Shown piece after piece: positions 35,395 to 44,311 of a stretch of 64,000 nt of DNA. The notes beneath the pieces are model-generated. The model was not told where the DNA came from. It saw nothing but the letters and a program-made list of their open reading frames with translations, and did no database searches. The stretch is from Allohahella sp002354735. GTDB taxonomy: Bacteria > Pseudomonadota > Gammaproteobacteria > Pseudomonadales > Oleiphilaceae. A program made the position numbers and the translations under genes. Every line of letters begins with the position of its first letter. Positions within the stretch are counted from its first letter, which is position 1. The stretch covers positions 2,046,001-2,110,000 of the forward strand of contig NZ_CP172312.1 of NCBI RefSeq assembly GCF_047946665.1. Reading direction: 5' to 3'.

Positions 35395-35936
35395 ATGAGG
35401 GAGTACCGAACGAGTTGCAACGAAGCCAGTCTGGAACAAGCGATCATCGCGCTGCTCGCGCAGCAAGGCTATCCGCATTTCGCCGGCGACAGCCTGCAGC
35501 GCGGCACTAACAGCGAGGTACTGCTGAAAGACGATCTATGTCAGTTTTTCTGGCCGCGCAATATGCTGGCGACAACATCACTGCCGGCGAGACCGAATCC
35601 GTCATTCAGCAGCTGGACAGCCTGCCGGAGCAGCGGGTGCCGCTCGAGGGTGAAGTAGAAACGCTGGTGCTCGAACCTGCTGCCGCCTACGACACCGGCA
35701 ATATCTTTCGGCTGGTCAATCAGCTGGTTGTCGAAGGCACTGAGAAGCGCATTCCTGACGCCATCCTGTATATAAACGGGCTGCCGCTGGTGGTGTTCGA
35801 GCTTAAGAGTGCGGTGCGCGAAAACGCGACCATTCCGTCTGCCACCGAATCGTGGCCTAAACTCGGGCGTGCTGGTCGAACTGCTCACCATAGGCGACGG
35901 CAACGCGACGCTGCCGCCGATAGAACTAGTGACTGA
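35395..35936 (+). pseudogene. hsdR: N-terminal remnant of a type I restriction subunit HsdR
   Basis: Two overlapping frames make one broken gene. The first (from 35395) gives NEASLEQAIIALLAQQGY and SEVLLKDDL. After a frameshift near 35540 the second gives QYAGDNITAGETESVIQQL and then RIPDAILYINGLPLVVFELK. These are the N-terminal nuclease-domain signatures of HsdR, including ELK of the D-ExK active site. Sequence between the two blocks is shorter than usual, and homology ends near 35840. The translocase region is absent, so no function is expected. Confidence 0.8.
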
Positions 35937-36267
35937 CTAGCATAAGTTCCGCCCGCTGAGGCCCTGTAAATAGCGACTCCAGATGCCCTCGGCCGAATGC
36001 CCTCCCCAGAAATTAGCGCCATGTTCACCAGACGAATTCTTCCGCATGCCCTCGTTGCAACCGGTACTTTAATCCCCCATAAGAAACACCCACCGACTCG
36101 CTGGCAAAGACAAACCTACAAGCTACGTAATCCAGTCCGCGCCGACAAGGCGTCGCCTATTATCGGGCGCTGTATTGAAACGAGCATGGTTGCGAACAGG
36201 GAGGTGTCTAGTAAACTTGTGGCGATTCAATTTGGACTGCCCCCGCTTCCTCTGCCAGATCTTGCAA
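35937..36267. other. Eroded non-coding stretch with insertion-like repeats
   Basis: No credible gene. It contains the first of two related repeats (36201) and sequence I do not recognise. It separates the hsdR remnant from the DUF805 gene. Confidence 0.5.
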
Positions 36268-36321
36268 TCATTTTGAGGCTGCGAGGTGTCTAAGAAACTG
36301 GTAGCGACTCAAACTTCGGAC
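36201..36321. repeat. Pair of diverged ~37-bp direct repeats
   Basis: A copy starting GAGGTGTCTAGTAAACTTGT at 36201-36237 and one starting GAGGTGTCTAAGAAACTGGT at 36283-36321 lie 82 bp apart, at roughly three-quarters identity. The TGTCTA...GGCGATTCA pattern looks like the ends of IS elements I have seen, but no transposase is present. Confidence 0.5.
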
Positions 36322-36645
36322 GGGGCCGTAGGCATTGTCGCCTTCGCTATCTAGGACCAAAAAAACGAGCAGGATTATTGGGCCGATGAAAGGCAGAATA
36401 GTGATCAACTGCCACCATCCGCTACGTCCAATATCGTGCAGACGACGACAGGTAATACTGAAATAGGGCACTAGCGAAAAGAAGAAAAACGCCATTGCTA
36501 ACCCGAATATGCCCAGCAATTCATCCAGGCCCGCCAGCACGGCAAAGGTAATATAGAAAAACAGGGTGAACAGCCAGTATTCCTTTCTACGGGCCCGACC
36601 AGAGAAATCAGCGTACTTTCTGTACGCACCGATGAAATAGTCCAT
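36268..36645 (-). CDS. DUF805 membrane protein, altered C-terminus
   Basis: 125 residues with about four membrane spans; YADFSGRARRKEYWLFTLF, CRRLHDIGRSGWWQL and GDNAYGP are family hallmarks. The function of the family is unknown. After GDNAYGP the last 17 or so residues are encoded by the second of the insertion-like repeats (36283-36321), so the natural C-terminus appears to have been replaced. The protein core is complete. Confidence 0.85.
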   Translation of the reverse strand: MDYFIGAYRKYADFSGRARRKEYWLFTLFFYITFAVLAGLDELLGIFGLAMAFFFFSLVPYFSITCRRLHDIGRSGWWQLITILPFIGPIILLVFLVLDSEGDNAYGPVRSLSRYQFLRHLAASK

Positions 36646-36862
36646 TATTTCGACCTCTTTGCTGAATGATGGATGGCGATTGAGCCTCCGGTAGATGAGG
36701 TTGAATTGTAATTATTTCCGATTGGCAGGTCTGTAGCCTGGTTCTAAAAGATTGCAGTCGAACAGAGAGAGTGTTTTCACGTACCTGTCCGTCAGTTGTT
36801 ATGAGAGCAATAAGGCGAATTGATCGGATTGTTTGGCCTGACAAGGATGCGGAGTACAAGGC

Positions 36863-37243
36863 ATGGAAACAAAGAATAAAGTAATTATGGCGCTCGTTTG
36901 TCTGATCATCGCTCTGAACTGGGAGCGTTTGGTCGAGGACGGCAGGAAACTTCAGGCTGCACAATCGAACAGCCCTGAAGTCATGCTCTACTCCACGGCA
37001 TGGTGCGGCTACTGCGACGAGACACGCGCGATCCTGCGCGAGAACAAGACTGCTTTCACAGAATTCGATATTGAAGAGTCCGATGAAGCCATGACCCGCT
37101 TCCAAGCCCTGGGTGGACGAGGCGTGCCCCTGCTCATCATTGGTAACGAGACAATTGAGGGCTTCGACGAGCCTCGTCTGCTAAAGCTGATAGCAGCATC
37201 TTCGAATGGCGGGACCCAACGCCCAGGTAGTGCTGCAAAATAA
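36863..37243 (+). CDS. Membrane-anchored glutaredoxin
   Basis: 126 residues. An N-terminal hydrophobic helix (7-20) anchors or exports the protein, and a glutaredoxin domain spans about 38-110. The active site is C48-G-Y-C51, with the cis-proline in RGVPLLIIG. It should reduce disulfides or glutathione mixed disulfides at the membrane; which side it faces is unclear. The neighbouring genes give no pathway. Confidence 0.88.
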   Translation: METKNKVIMALVCLIIALNWERLVEDGRKLQAAQSNSPEVMLYSTAWCGYCDETRAILRENKTAFTEFDIEESDEAMTRFQALGGRGVPLLIIGNETIEGFDEPRLLKLIAASSNGGTQRPGSAAK

Positions 37244-37385
37244 AGCCTAGTGGGATGAGAGGCCGTTCAGCCCCCTTTTATGCAAACCTGCTAGACTTTT
37301 AAAGTCTGCTCAAGAGCTTTTCAAACGGCTATGTGCCGCTCTCGTCGAAGACTTCGTGAAAGCGCTTGTGCAAGGATAAAGAGAC

Positions 37386-38078
37386 ATGCTGTTTGTTCTC
37401 GTCATCGTTCTCGTTCTGCTACTGATTTATGGGCCGCATCTGTGGATTCGTCACGTTATGGCCAGGCATGGCGGAACGCTGGATGAGCTGCCTGGTACGG
37501 GTGGCGAGCTGGCGCGACATCTCATTGAGCGCTTCGATCTCGGCGATGTCGAGGTCGAGCCAACAAGCGGCGGTGATCACTACGATTCAGCCGCCCGCAA
37601 GGTACGTCTGTCCCCTGACATCATGAATGGCCGCTCGTTGACGGCGGTAGCTGTGGCGGCCCATGAGGTTGGCCACGCCATTCAGTACCATCGGCAGGAA
37701 CGGATCACCCACCTGCGCCAGCGCTACTCCCCACTCGCAATGACGATCCAGAAGATTGCGATAGGCATCCTGCTTGCTGCACCCTTACTCGCCGCCGTTT
37801 TTCACGTGCCCCAGATTGCCTTGGTCACTGTGCTGGCCGGCATATTAGCGATGCTGGCCTCTGCGCTCATCCAGATGATCATCCTGCCGATGGAATGGGA
37901 TGCAAGCTTCAACAAGGCACTTCCTATCCTGATTGAGGGTGAGTACATCTCGCAGAGTCAGTATGCCGCTGCCAGAAGTGTACTGCGAGCCGCCGCACTG
38001 ACCTATGTCGCCGCTGCCCTTGTGGACATGCTACGCCTTGGGCGATGGCTGGCAATATTAAGGGCTGCTATCCGCTAG
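37386..38078 (+). CDS. YugP-type membrane zinc metallopeptidase
   Basis: 230 residues with an N-terminal membrane helix (1-17), the zinc motif HEVGH (93-97) in AVAAHEVGHAIQYH, and three further spans in the second half. This matches the YugP/DUF2268-like membrane zinc peptidases; the substrate is unknown. It has its own 142-bp upstream gap and ends near the DUF2339 remnant. Confidence 0.85.
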   Translation: MLFVLVIVLVLLLIYGPHLWIRHVMARHGGTLDELPGTGGELARHLIERFDLGDVEVEPTSGGDHYDSAARKVRLSPDIMNGRSLTAVAVAAHEVGHAIQYHRQERITHLRQRYSPLAMTIQKIAIGILLAAPLLAAVFHVPQIALVTVLAGILAMLASALIQMIILPMEWDASFNKALPILIEGEYISQSQYAAARSVLRAAALTYVAAALVDMLRLGRWLAILRAAIR

Positions 38079-38156
38079 ACAACGTTTACCAAACCATCAG
38101 AGTACGAACATGAAAATACGCGCTTCCCTGCAATCTGCTGCCGAGCGAATAGAGCC

Positions 38157-38462
38157 ATGGTCGTTGCGACCCGTCGGGCATGGCGACCGCTGTGGCTCAT
38201 CGGCAGTACATTGATGGCCGCTGTGGTGCTGAAACTCTCTACTGTAGATATGTCTGGTACGGGCACAGTTTCCAGAATCGTCGCTTTTCTGGGGGTAGGC
38301 ATTTTGCTGTTGGTGGTGGGCTATCGAAGGGTTTCAGTTTTCGGGTTTCGGAACACTGTTGGCGTCCGCGGACTGATCTTCAGCAATCTCATCGGCCCAT
38401 TCGTGATCGTCCTGGTCGGCCTGCAAACCTTTTTGGTCTTTGCCTGCTTGCGGATTGAATAG
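38157..38462 (+). pseudogene. C-terminal remnant of a DUF2339 membrane protein
   Basis: The frame encodes RRAWRPLWLIGSTLMAAVVL, then KLSTVDMSGTGTVSRIVAFL, then GVGILLLVVGY. This is the typical last two-helix segment of the very large DUF2339 proteins (RIVSFIGVGLLLLVIGY). The many upstream spans are missing, and the last third of the frame overlaps the convergent EEP gene. It is best read as a leftover, although a small expressed protein cannot be excluded. Confidence 0.65.
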
Positions 38463-39413
38463 AAGCTCGGTGAGTAGCGGAAAATGATCAGAGCCTATCG
38501 AGGGCAGCCGCTTGATAGATGTGACTGTGAAATGAGCGCTGTGAAAAAGATGGTCCAGAGGCCATCTGAGAAACGGATAACTCGCATGGAATGTGTTGTA
38601 CATCCCACGCCCAACTCGGGGGTCTAACAGACCGCTCAACTTCCGAAACAGCCGCGTTGTGGCAGACCATGCCACATCGTTGAGGTCTCCAGTGACGATC
38701 ACCGGATCATTGCTGCTTTGTATACTGCGCGCAACGATCACTAACTCTGCATCGCGCTCGGCTGACTCAGGGTTCTCGGTCGGACTGGGTGGCGCAGGGT
38801 GAAGGAAGTGGACACGTACCCTATCGCCAGAGGGCAGTATGATCTGCGCATGCATGGACGGGATGTCGTCTTCTATCAGAAATGATATCTCGGTTTTTTC
38901 CAGCTCGAGGCGAGAGTAGACGTGCATGCCGTACAGGTTATCGAGCGGACACTTCAAGCTATAGGGCATTTCAGTTTCCAGGATATCCAGCCTCGCTTGC
39001 CACCAGAGATCCGACTCCAGAGTGACAAGTACATCAGGCGAATGTTCTCTTACCAGCGCAACCAATTTATCTGCCTCACGATTTGGCGTGAGCACATTTG
39101 CTGTAAGGATTCTCAACCGACAATCAGGCTGAACAGTGATGGTCGACTTCACTTCGGGAGACCACAGACGGGTGTAGGGCAGGATCCACCATAGCTGCCA
39201 TATTAGACAGAGGGCTGCGACACCCACAGACAGCCATGTAGCGGCATGACTCAGGTCAGATACGAGAAGCTGGGCAACTACCAGCCCTGCAGCACAAACA
39301 GCAAGTTGAACTCTTGGGAAGTCCATTCCACGGACGAACCAGTGTGGATGTCGCCATAGTGGAAGAAGGCTCGCTATAAGTATCAGACCAGTCGAAATAT
39401 GTAGCAGTATCAT
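38334..39413 (-). CDS. Membrane-anchored endonuclease/exonuclease/phosphatase family protein
   Basis: 359 residues. Three hydrophobic helices lie in the first 85 residues, then an EEP domain: ILTANVLTPN, VTLESDLWW, VTGDLNDVAW and GSDHFPL hold the Mg-binding and catalytic residues. EEP membrane proteins of this layout are common in Proteobacteria and act on unknown phosphodiester or phospholipid substrates. Its polar C-terminal tail (about 25 residues) overlaps the DUF2339 remnant on the other strand and may be a read-through extension. Confidence 0.88.
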   Translation of the reverse strand: MILLHISTGLILIASLLPLWRHPHWFVRGMDFPRVQLAVCAAGLVVAQLLVSDLSHAATWLSVGVAALCLIWQLWWILPYTRLWSPEVKSTITVQPDCRLRILTANVLTPNREADKLVALVREHSPDVLVTLESDLWWQARLDILETEMPYSLKCPLDNLYGMHVYSRLELEKTEISFLIEDDIPSMHAQIILPSGDRVRVHFLHPAPPSPTENPESAERDAELVIVARSIQSSNDPVIVTGDLNDVAWSATTRLFRKLSGLLDPRVGRGMYNTFHASYPFLRWPLDHLFHSAHFTVTSIKRLPSIGSDHFPLLTELLFNPQAGKDQKGLQADQDDHEWADEIAEDQSADANSVPKPEN

Positions 39414-39500
39414 CTGGCGAACCCTGTGAGAGTGGAATCAATACGATGTATTCGGCTTAATTGTCTTAGCTGTCGAAAGTGGAATCGGCGGGAGAAAAAG

Positions 39501-41831
39501 TCACGCCACGCACTTAACTTCATCGAGGGACTCCGTCAGAAGCTCAGCAAGTGCCGTTAGAAAGGCAAGCTCCTGCTCGCTCACGTTACGCGGCTTGGTA
39601 TCGATTACGCACAGGCTTCCCACCGCCAGGCCGGCTTTGCTGCGCAGAGGAACTCCGGCGTAGAACCTGATGCCTCGGCTTTTCAGGAAAGCGTTATTAC
39701 TAAACCTTTTGTCTAGTGCGATGTCTTCAACCACCAGAGGACTGTTCTGTGCAACAACATGTCCGCAAACCGATGTATCACGGGGTGACTCGCGCGCCAA
39801 AGCAAGATCTTCAGGCAGGCCGGTCTGCGCCTTCCAGAACTGACGTTCCGAGTCGATGATCGAGACGAGCGAAATTGGAACATTGAAGGCTTTAGCGAGT
39901 GCTCGAGTTACGCTATCAAACAGCTCATTCGGGTCTTTGCTCACGAGATTCAGATTGTAGACTTCCTGTAGACGCTCTGGTTCATTGCTTGGAATAGGCG
40001 CCGAGACCATCGAGTCATTCTCAGATGGGCTCACTAGAGATTGTATCTGGGTCACGGCGGCCTGGAAGCTGGTGACCACTTGTGCTTCGGTGTTCTTGCT
40101 CAATCGTTTTTGCAGGTTGTAGCTCTCAGCCGTTGGGCTCCAGATTCCAATAATACATTTCACGCCTGGGCAAGCTGCGCTGATACGACGATATAGCTGG
40201 CGGGCGGGGATGAACGCTGCCGGTGGAACAGCCGAGATACAAACCACTTCAAACGGTTGCTGCATGACCCGTTCGGCGCACACTGCGGTAAGATCTGTCG
40301 CGGCGTGGATTCTGACCTGGATGCCTACTGAGACAAGTACGGCGGCAAGTGTCTTCGCTGCCAGCTCATCCATGTCGTCTTTGGCAGGCACGATGAGGAC
40401 ACGAACGGCGCCCTCCAGCAGGCTCAATTCTGGCCTGTCGTTTTTGACCAGATCTTCGAAAAGCTCTGGGACGTTCTGAAGAATGAAGGTCTGCCTAATT
40501 TCAGCCAATCCCCCGGCATGCCTATCCGCCTCAGCCGCATTTAAAGCCGGTATCAACGCCTGGTCACAGTACTCGGTCAGTGAGTGTTCTTTGACGAAAT
40601 CCTGTGAAAGCAACAACATTTCGTTGTAGTCCATTGCCAGCATCCGCTGATAAAGGCGTTCAAACGGCTGCAATGCAGGCACGCTTCCCAGCAGAACACT
40701 GAAGAAATTCAAACTGGGCACATAGTTGCCAAGAACAACCAGACAAACCGTCAGGGGCGTGGACAAAAAGAGCCCGACGGGCCCCCATAGCCATGTCCAG
40801 AATACAGCCGCAACCATCAAGGCGAAATTGGATATGCCTGTGCTTACCCCGTAAAGCCAAGGCTCAATGATGTTGTTGCTTACAAGTTCCAGGGTCAGAA
40901 ACAGCCCAAGCGTCATAAAGAGCATCGACCAGCCAGGATCGATTGCAAATGCCAAGGCTAGTGGGAATACAGCAGCAATCCATGGACCTAGATAGGGTAT
41001 GAATCGGAGGAGTATAGCCAGAAAGCCCCATAACATAGCGTTAGGCACACCAATCAGATGCAGGCCGATGCCGATAGGAATACCGTAGAGTGCGTTGACG
41101 AGCAGCTGCATCGTCAAATAGCGCGAAATCCGCTTTGCTGCGTCATCGATAGCTTCGGTCGCGACGTTGAGCCCGGCTCCGCTAATGATGCGCACGAAGC
41201 GTTCGCGGAGGTCTTCCCGCTGGAAAAGCATTGCGATAACGAAGATGCCAACCAGACCGGTAGTTCCCAGAGGGCCAACGAGGGGCCCTATGACCTGCGC
41301 GGCTGACTCGACAACACCGCTGCTTTCCGGCTGAAGCTGAACCGTCACTGGTGCTGGAACAGGTTCTGCCACTTCAGCGCCAGTGTCGGCTTGACGCCCC
41401 GGCAAGTCTGGCAAGTCACCACCATCCAGCTCCTTACGAAGCTTTGATACCAATTCGCCGGCTCGGGATAGCGGGCCCTCTGCATTGTGCGAATCATTGA
41501 GCTGCCGAATTTTGCTTCTGAGCGTTTGCTCATACCGAGGGAGCTCATCTGCGAGACTGACCACCTGCACACTTATGGTCCAGGCGATCGCCGCGATTGC
41601 GAGGAAGGCAATTACAACGGTCGCGATGATTGCCACAACTCGCGGCAAGCCAATCCGCTGCAACTTCAGGACGAGAGGCGCCAGCAAGAAGGTGAGCATT
41701 ACTGCCATTGCCACAGGCAGGATGACCACCTTGGCGAAATAAAGCACGGCCACTACAGCGATGAGTCCGAACAAGGTCAAAAGCCCTTCCCGGTCGGACA
41801 TGCTCGACTGACTACCCATTGAATCCTTCAA
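39501..41831 (-). CDS. AI-2E-type permease fused to a GAF domain
   Basis: 776 residues. The first 390 or so form an AI-2E (PerM/YdiK) permease with eight hydrophobic segments (ILPVAMAVMLTFLLAPLV, NALYGIPIGIGLHLIGVPN, LLRFIPYLGPWIAA). A helical segment follows, then a B12-binding-like alpha/beta domain (about 475-590, without the DxHxxG motif), then a C-terminal GAF domain (about 615-770: SVCGHVVAQNSPLVVEDI, FYAGVPLRSKAGLAVGSLCV). The permease plus B12-like tail occurs elsewhere; the added GAF suggests ligand-gated control. The transported solute is unknown. Confidence 0.85.
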   Translation of the reverse strand: MKDSMGSQSSMSDREGLLTLFGLIAVVAVLYFAKVVILPVAMAVMLTFLLAPLVLKLQRIGLPRVVAIIATVVIAFLAIAAIAWTISVQVVSLADELPRYEQTLRSKIRQLNDSHNAEGPLSRAGELVSKLRKELDGGDLPDLPGRQADTGAEVAEPVPAPVTVQLQPESSGVVESAAQVIGPLVGPLGTTGLVGIFVIAMLFQREDLRERFVRIISGAGLNVATEAIDDAAKRISRYLTMQLLVNALYGIPIGIGLHLIGVPNAMLWGFLAILLRFIPYLGPWIAAVFPLALAFAIDPGWSMLFMTLGLFLTLELVSNNIIEPWLYGVSTGISNFALMVAAVFWTWLWGPVGLFLSTPLTVCLVVLGNYVPSLNFFSVLLGSVPALQPFERLYQRMLAMDYNEMLLLSQDFVKEHSLTEYCDQALIPALNAAEADRHAGGLAEIRQTFILQNVPELFEDLVKNDRPELSLLEGAVRVLIVPAKDDMDELAAKTLAAVLVSVGIQVRIHAATDLTAVCAERVMQQPFEVVCISAVPPAAFIPARQLYRRISAACPGVKCIIGIWSPTAESYNLQKRLSKNTEAQVVTSFQAAVTQIQSLVSPSENDSMVSAPIPSNEPERLQEVYNLNLVSKDPNELFDSVTRALAKAFNVPISLVSIIDSERQFWKAQTGLPEDLALARESPRDTSVCGHVVAQNSPLVVEDIALDKRFSNNAFLKSRGIRFYAGVPLRSKAGLAVGSLCVIDTKPRNVSEQELAFLTALAELLTESLDEVKCVA

Positions 41832-41885
41832 GGCGCGCCCCTCTTTATTGATGTTGTTCTTATGGACTTAGGTGGGTGAGGCAGA

Positions 41886-43139
41886 CTAAGTAATAGTCCC
41901 GCTTGCTGCGCGTACAGCGTGCAGGTCCTCTGGCAGAGACAGAGCGGCCTCTGATCGAGCCAGTGCTAGTCGAGATTGTCTCTCTGCTGCGCTACGCATG
42001 GCCTCATTGCCGACACTGGCTAGCGCAATCAAGGCCTTTTGAAGGCGGACCCCAACTTCTACTGTACCAGCCCCGTCGCGCGCCAATGCCTTGAAGGCAT
42101 CGTCGAAGAGATCGTGTTCATCTAATTCAGGCACCTCAACCCTATCATGAAGGAGGGGCATTCTTTCGTCGGTGTCCACCGGTCTGTTCCATTGAACGAA
42201 GATTCGTACAAAAGCATTGATGATGTCTATTGCAGTACCGGGGTCATTAACTGCAGGCGAAAGTGCGCGACTTGCTATCTCTGAAAGCACTATCAATCCA
42301 AACCTCGGATCTTCCTGGAAAGTTCGATTGTTAGCGATTTTGAAGCACTCTGAGATACGTTGCCGATCGATACGGACCGCCTGCGCGGCTTTTGAAATAA
42401 CAAATACGAGAGGACGACCTGGTAACAAATAAGTCCCTGGTAAAGACGCAACCCGAAAACGCACATCAAGCTCCTCTGCATAAGCTTGCAACAGCGACAT
42501 TTCGATTCGTTGCACATAGCCTACTTCATCCGAGGATACTGGCTCCCCCGCTCCACCCGTAGCGTCTACTTTCGCGCCACCAAGAGTGGGTGCCCTCCGC
42601 CGAGCGACTACTGCTTTTGTGACCGCGTCTTCAGCCTTCTCGATTGTTGTCCCTAGCCGTCCAAGCCGGGCGATCCGGTCCACCCACCCCACAAAGGTGA
42701 GAATGACGGCAGCAAAGGTAAGGAGTGTGAGGCAGAACAGCACAAATCGGCCGCCCTTGTCGTAGAGACCGCTTAACAGAGCAATAAGGGAAACCAGGCT
42801 GAAGATAAATGAACCGACGAAACTTGAAAGTGCATTCTGTGAGACGTCGTCCGCTATGACTAACGAAAAGCTGCGCGGCGTTGCCGATCCGCTAGCGGAG
42901 GCATACGACGACACCATCGATCCAACTGCAAAGGTGGCAATCACGAGCATGCTTGCAGCTATGATCTTGAGCAGCGTTTCTATGGTTTCTACAGAGATTG
43001 CCGGAACGAGTTCTGCTATATCAGTGTAATCTCCAAGCTTGGCCAGAAAGACCAAGCCGATCGAAAACAGGCACATAATCAGGGGACGCAACCACAGCTG
43101 CTCCCTTAGACGGGCTAAAAAAAACTTAAGGCGTTCCAT
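41886..43139 (-). CDS. DUF2254 membrane protein
   Basis: 417 residues with four membrane helices in the first 180 residues (VSSYASASGSATPRSFSLVI and DDVSQNALSSFVGSFIFSLV are family hallmarks) and a large cytoplasmic C-terminal part. The family is conserved and uncharacterised. It precedes the AI-2E-GAF gene by 54 bp in the same direction and so may be co-transcribed with it. Confidence 0.88.
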   Translation of the reverse strand: MERLKFFLARLREQLWLRPLIMCLFSIGLVFLAKLGDYTDIAELVPAISVETIETLLKIIAASMLVIATFAVGSMVSSYASASGSATPRSFSLVIADDVSQNALSSFVGSFIFSLVSLIALLSGLYDKGGRFVLFCLTLLTFAAVILTFVGWVDRIARLGRLGTTIEKAEDAVTKAVVARRRAPTLGGAKVDATGGAGEPVSSDEVGYVQRIEMSLLQAYAEELDVRFRVASLPGTYLLPGRPLVFVISKAAQAVRIDRQRISECFKIANNRTFQEDPRFGLIVLSEIASRALSPAVNDPGTAIDIINAFVRIFVQWNRPVDTDERMPLLHDRVEVPELDEHDLFDDAFKALARDGAGTVEVGVRLQKALIALASVGNEAMRSAAERQSRLALARSEAALSLPEDLHAVRAASGTIT

Positions 43140-43457
43140 ATGTATCGTCTCTGTTTGCGGATTCCGGGTGAGGCAGAGCCCGTCAGCGCACGCTCGCGCC
43201 GGTTTACCCGCAGTTACCCCTGACGGCCTCCAGCATTATATTTCGCCTACAGGATATGGATCAGTAGTAGTTCAGGCTTCCCATTTCTCATACTCAGTTA
43301 TTGGAAGCGGAATAGCTACGGTTATAGGTCGCTTGCTGCCTATTTGCCCGTATCAGATACGATACATCGCGGAAAGCTGGCAGAGAACGACCAATCGTCG
43401 GCAGGGTGTAATATTTCAAACTGAGCGCAGTGGCTATTTCACTATCAAGGGCTGGTT
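43140..43457. other. Divergent intergenic region
   Basis: 318 bases between the divergent DUF2254 and transglutaminase-like genes. It presumably holds both promoters; I saw no convincing operator, terminator or small gene. Confidence 0.5.
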
Positions 43458-44261
43458 ATGCAGATTCAAATAGGCTTCACACTGATTTATGAGTGCCCCC
43501 AACCTACACCCATGATCCTGATGCTGAGCGTGCATAGCAGCCGATCTCACGACATGGTGGTGCCAGACGAACTCAAGTCCAATCCCAGTGTGCCATTCAG
43601 GAACTATATCGATAATTTCGGTAACTGGTGTACCCGCTTAGTGGCGCCTGCTGGTGAACTGGTGCTCACAGCGGACGGCGTGTTCAGCGACAGCGGAGAG
43701 ATTGATCCCCAGACACCTGCAGCTCAGCAACATCCGGTTCAAGATCTGCCGGACGATGTGTTGACTTATCTAACCGGGAGTCGTTACTGCGAGACCGATC
43801 TACTGTCCGAAACCGCGTGGCAGCTTTTCGGTGGCACGCCCGCGGGCTGGTACCGCGTTCAGGCCATTTGCGATTTCGTACACGACCACATTCGATTCGA
43901 CTATCAACGAACCAGACCGACAATGACCGCGAAAGATGTCTATAGCGAACGCACTGGCGTCTGCAGGGACTTCACTCATTTAGCCATCGCGTTCTGCCGT
44001 TGCCTCAATATTCCTGCCCGATATTGCAGCGGCTATCTCAGCGATGTCGGGCTGCCACCACCATACCCGCCTCAAGATTTCGCTGCCTGGTTCGAGGTTT
44101 ATCTCAACGGCAGCTGGCATACATTTGATGTGCGAAACAACTCACCCCGGCGGGGACGAATTCTCATGACGCGGGGACGGGACGCCGGAGACGTTCCGCT
44201 GAGCACTACATTTGGCCCGAATACACTTAAACTGTTCGAGGTGCGCTGCGAGCCATATTAA
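43458..44261 (+). CDS. Transglutaminase-like protein with replaced catalytic His
   Basis: 267 residues of the bacterial transglutaminase-like (COG1305) group: an N-terminal beta domain (1-100), then the papain-like core. The nucleophile C169 is present in ERTGVCRDFTHLA and an aspartate (D224) in WHTFDVRNN. At the place of the usual HAW histidine the sequence is DFAAWFEVYL, so A210 stands where the His is expected. GRILMTRGRDAGDVPLSTTFG is a hallmark of this subgroup. Some relatives also deviate here as I recall, so activity is uncertain; peptidase or amidase roles are only inferred. Confidence 0.88.
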   Translation: MQIQIGFTLIYECPQPTPMILMLSVHSSRSHDMVVPDELKSNPSVPFRNYIDNFGNWCTRLVAPAGELVLTADGVFSDSGEIDPQTPAAQQHPVQDLPDDVLTYLTGSRYCETDLLSETAWQLFGGTPAGWYRVQAICDFVHDHIRFDYQRTRPTMTAKDVYSERTGVCRDFTHLAIAFCRCLNIPARYCSGYLSDVGLPPPYPPQDFAAWFEVYLNGSWHTFDVRNNSPRRGRILMTRGRDAGDVPLSTTFGPNTLKLFEVRCEPY

Positions 44262-44311
44262 GACGGCCCCACCTCTTCAACATCGACAGTCGCATCTGAG
44301 TACCCTGCTTC

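Noticed and set aside
35997..36293. 98-codon plus-strand frame in the eroded region
   Set aside because: No family resemblance and it runs through the insertion-like repeats.
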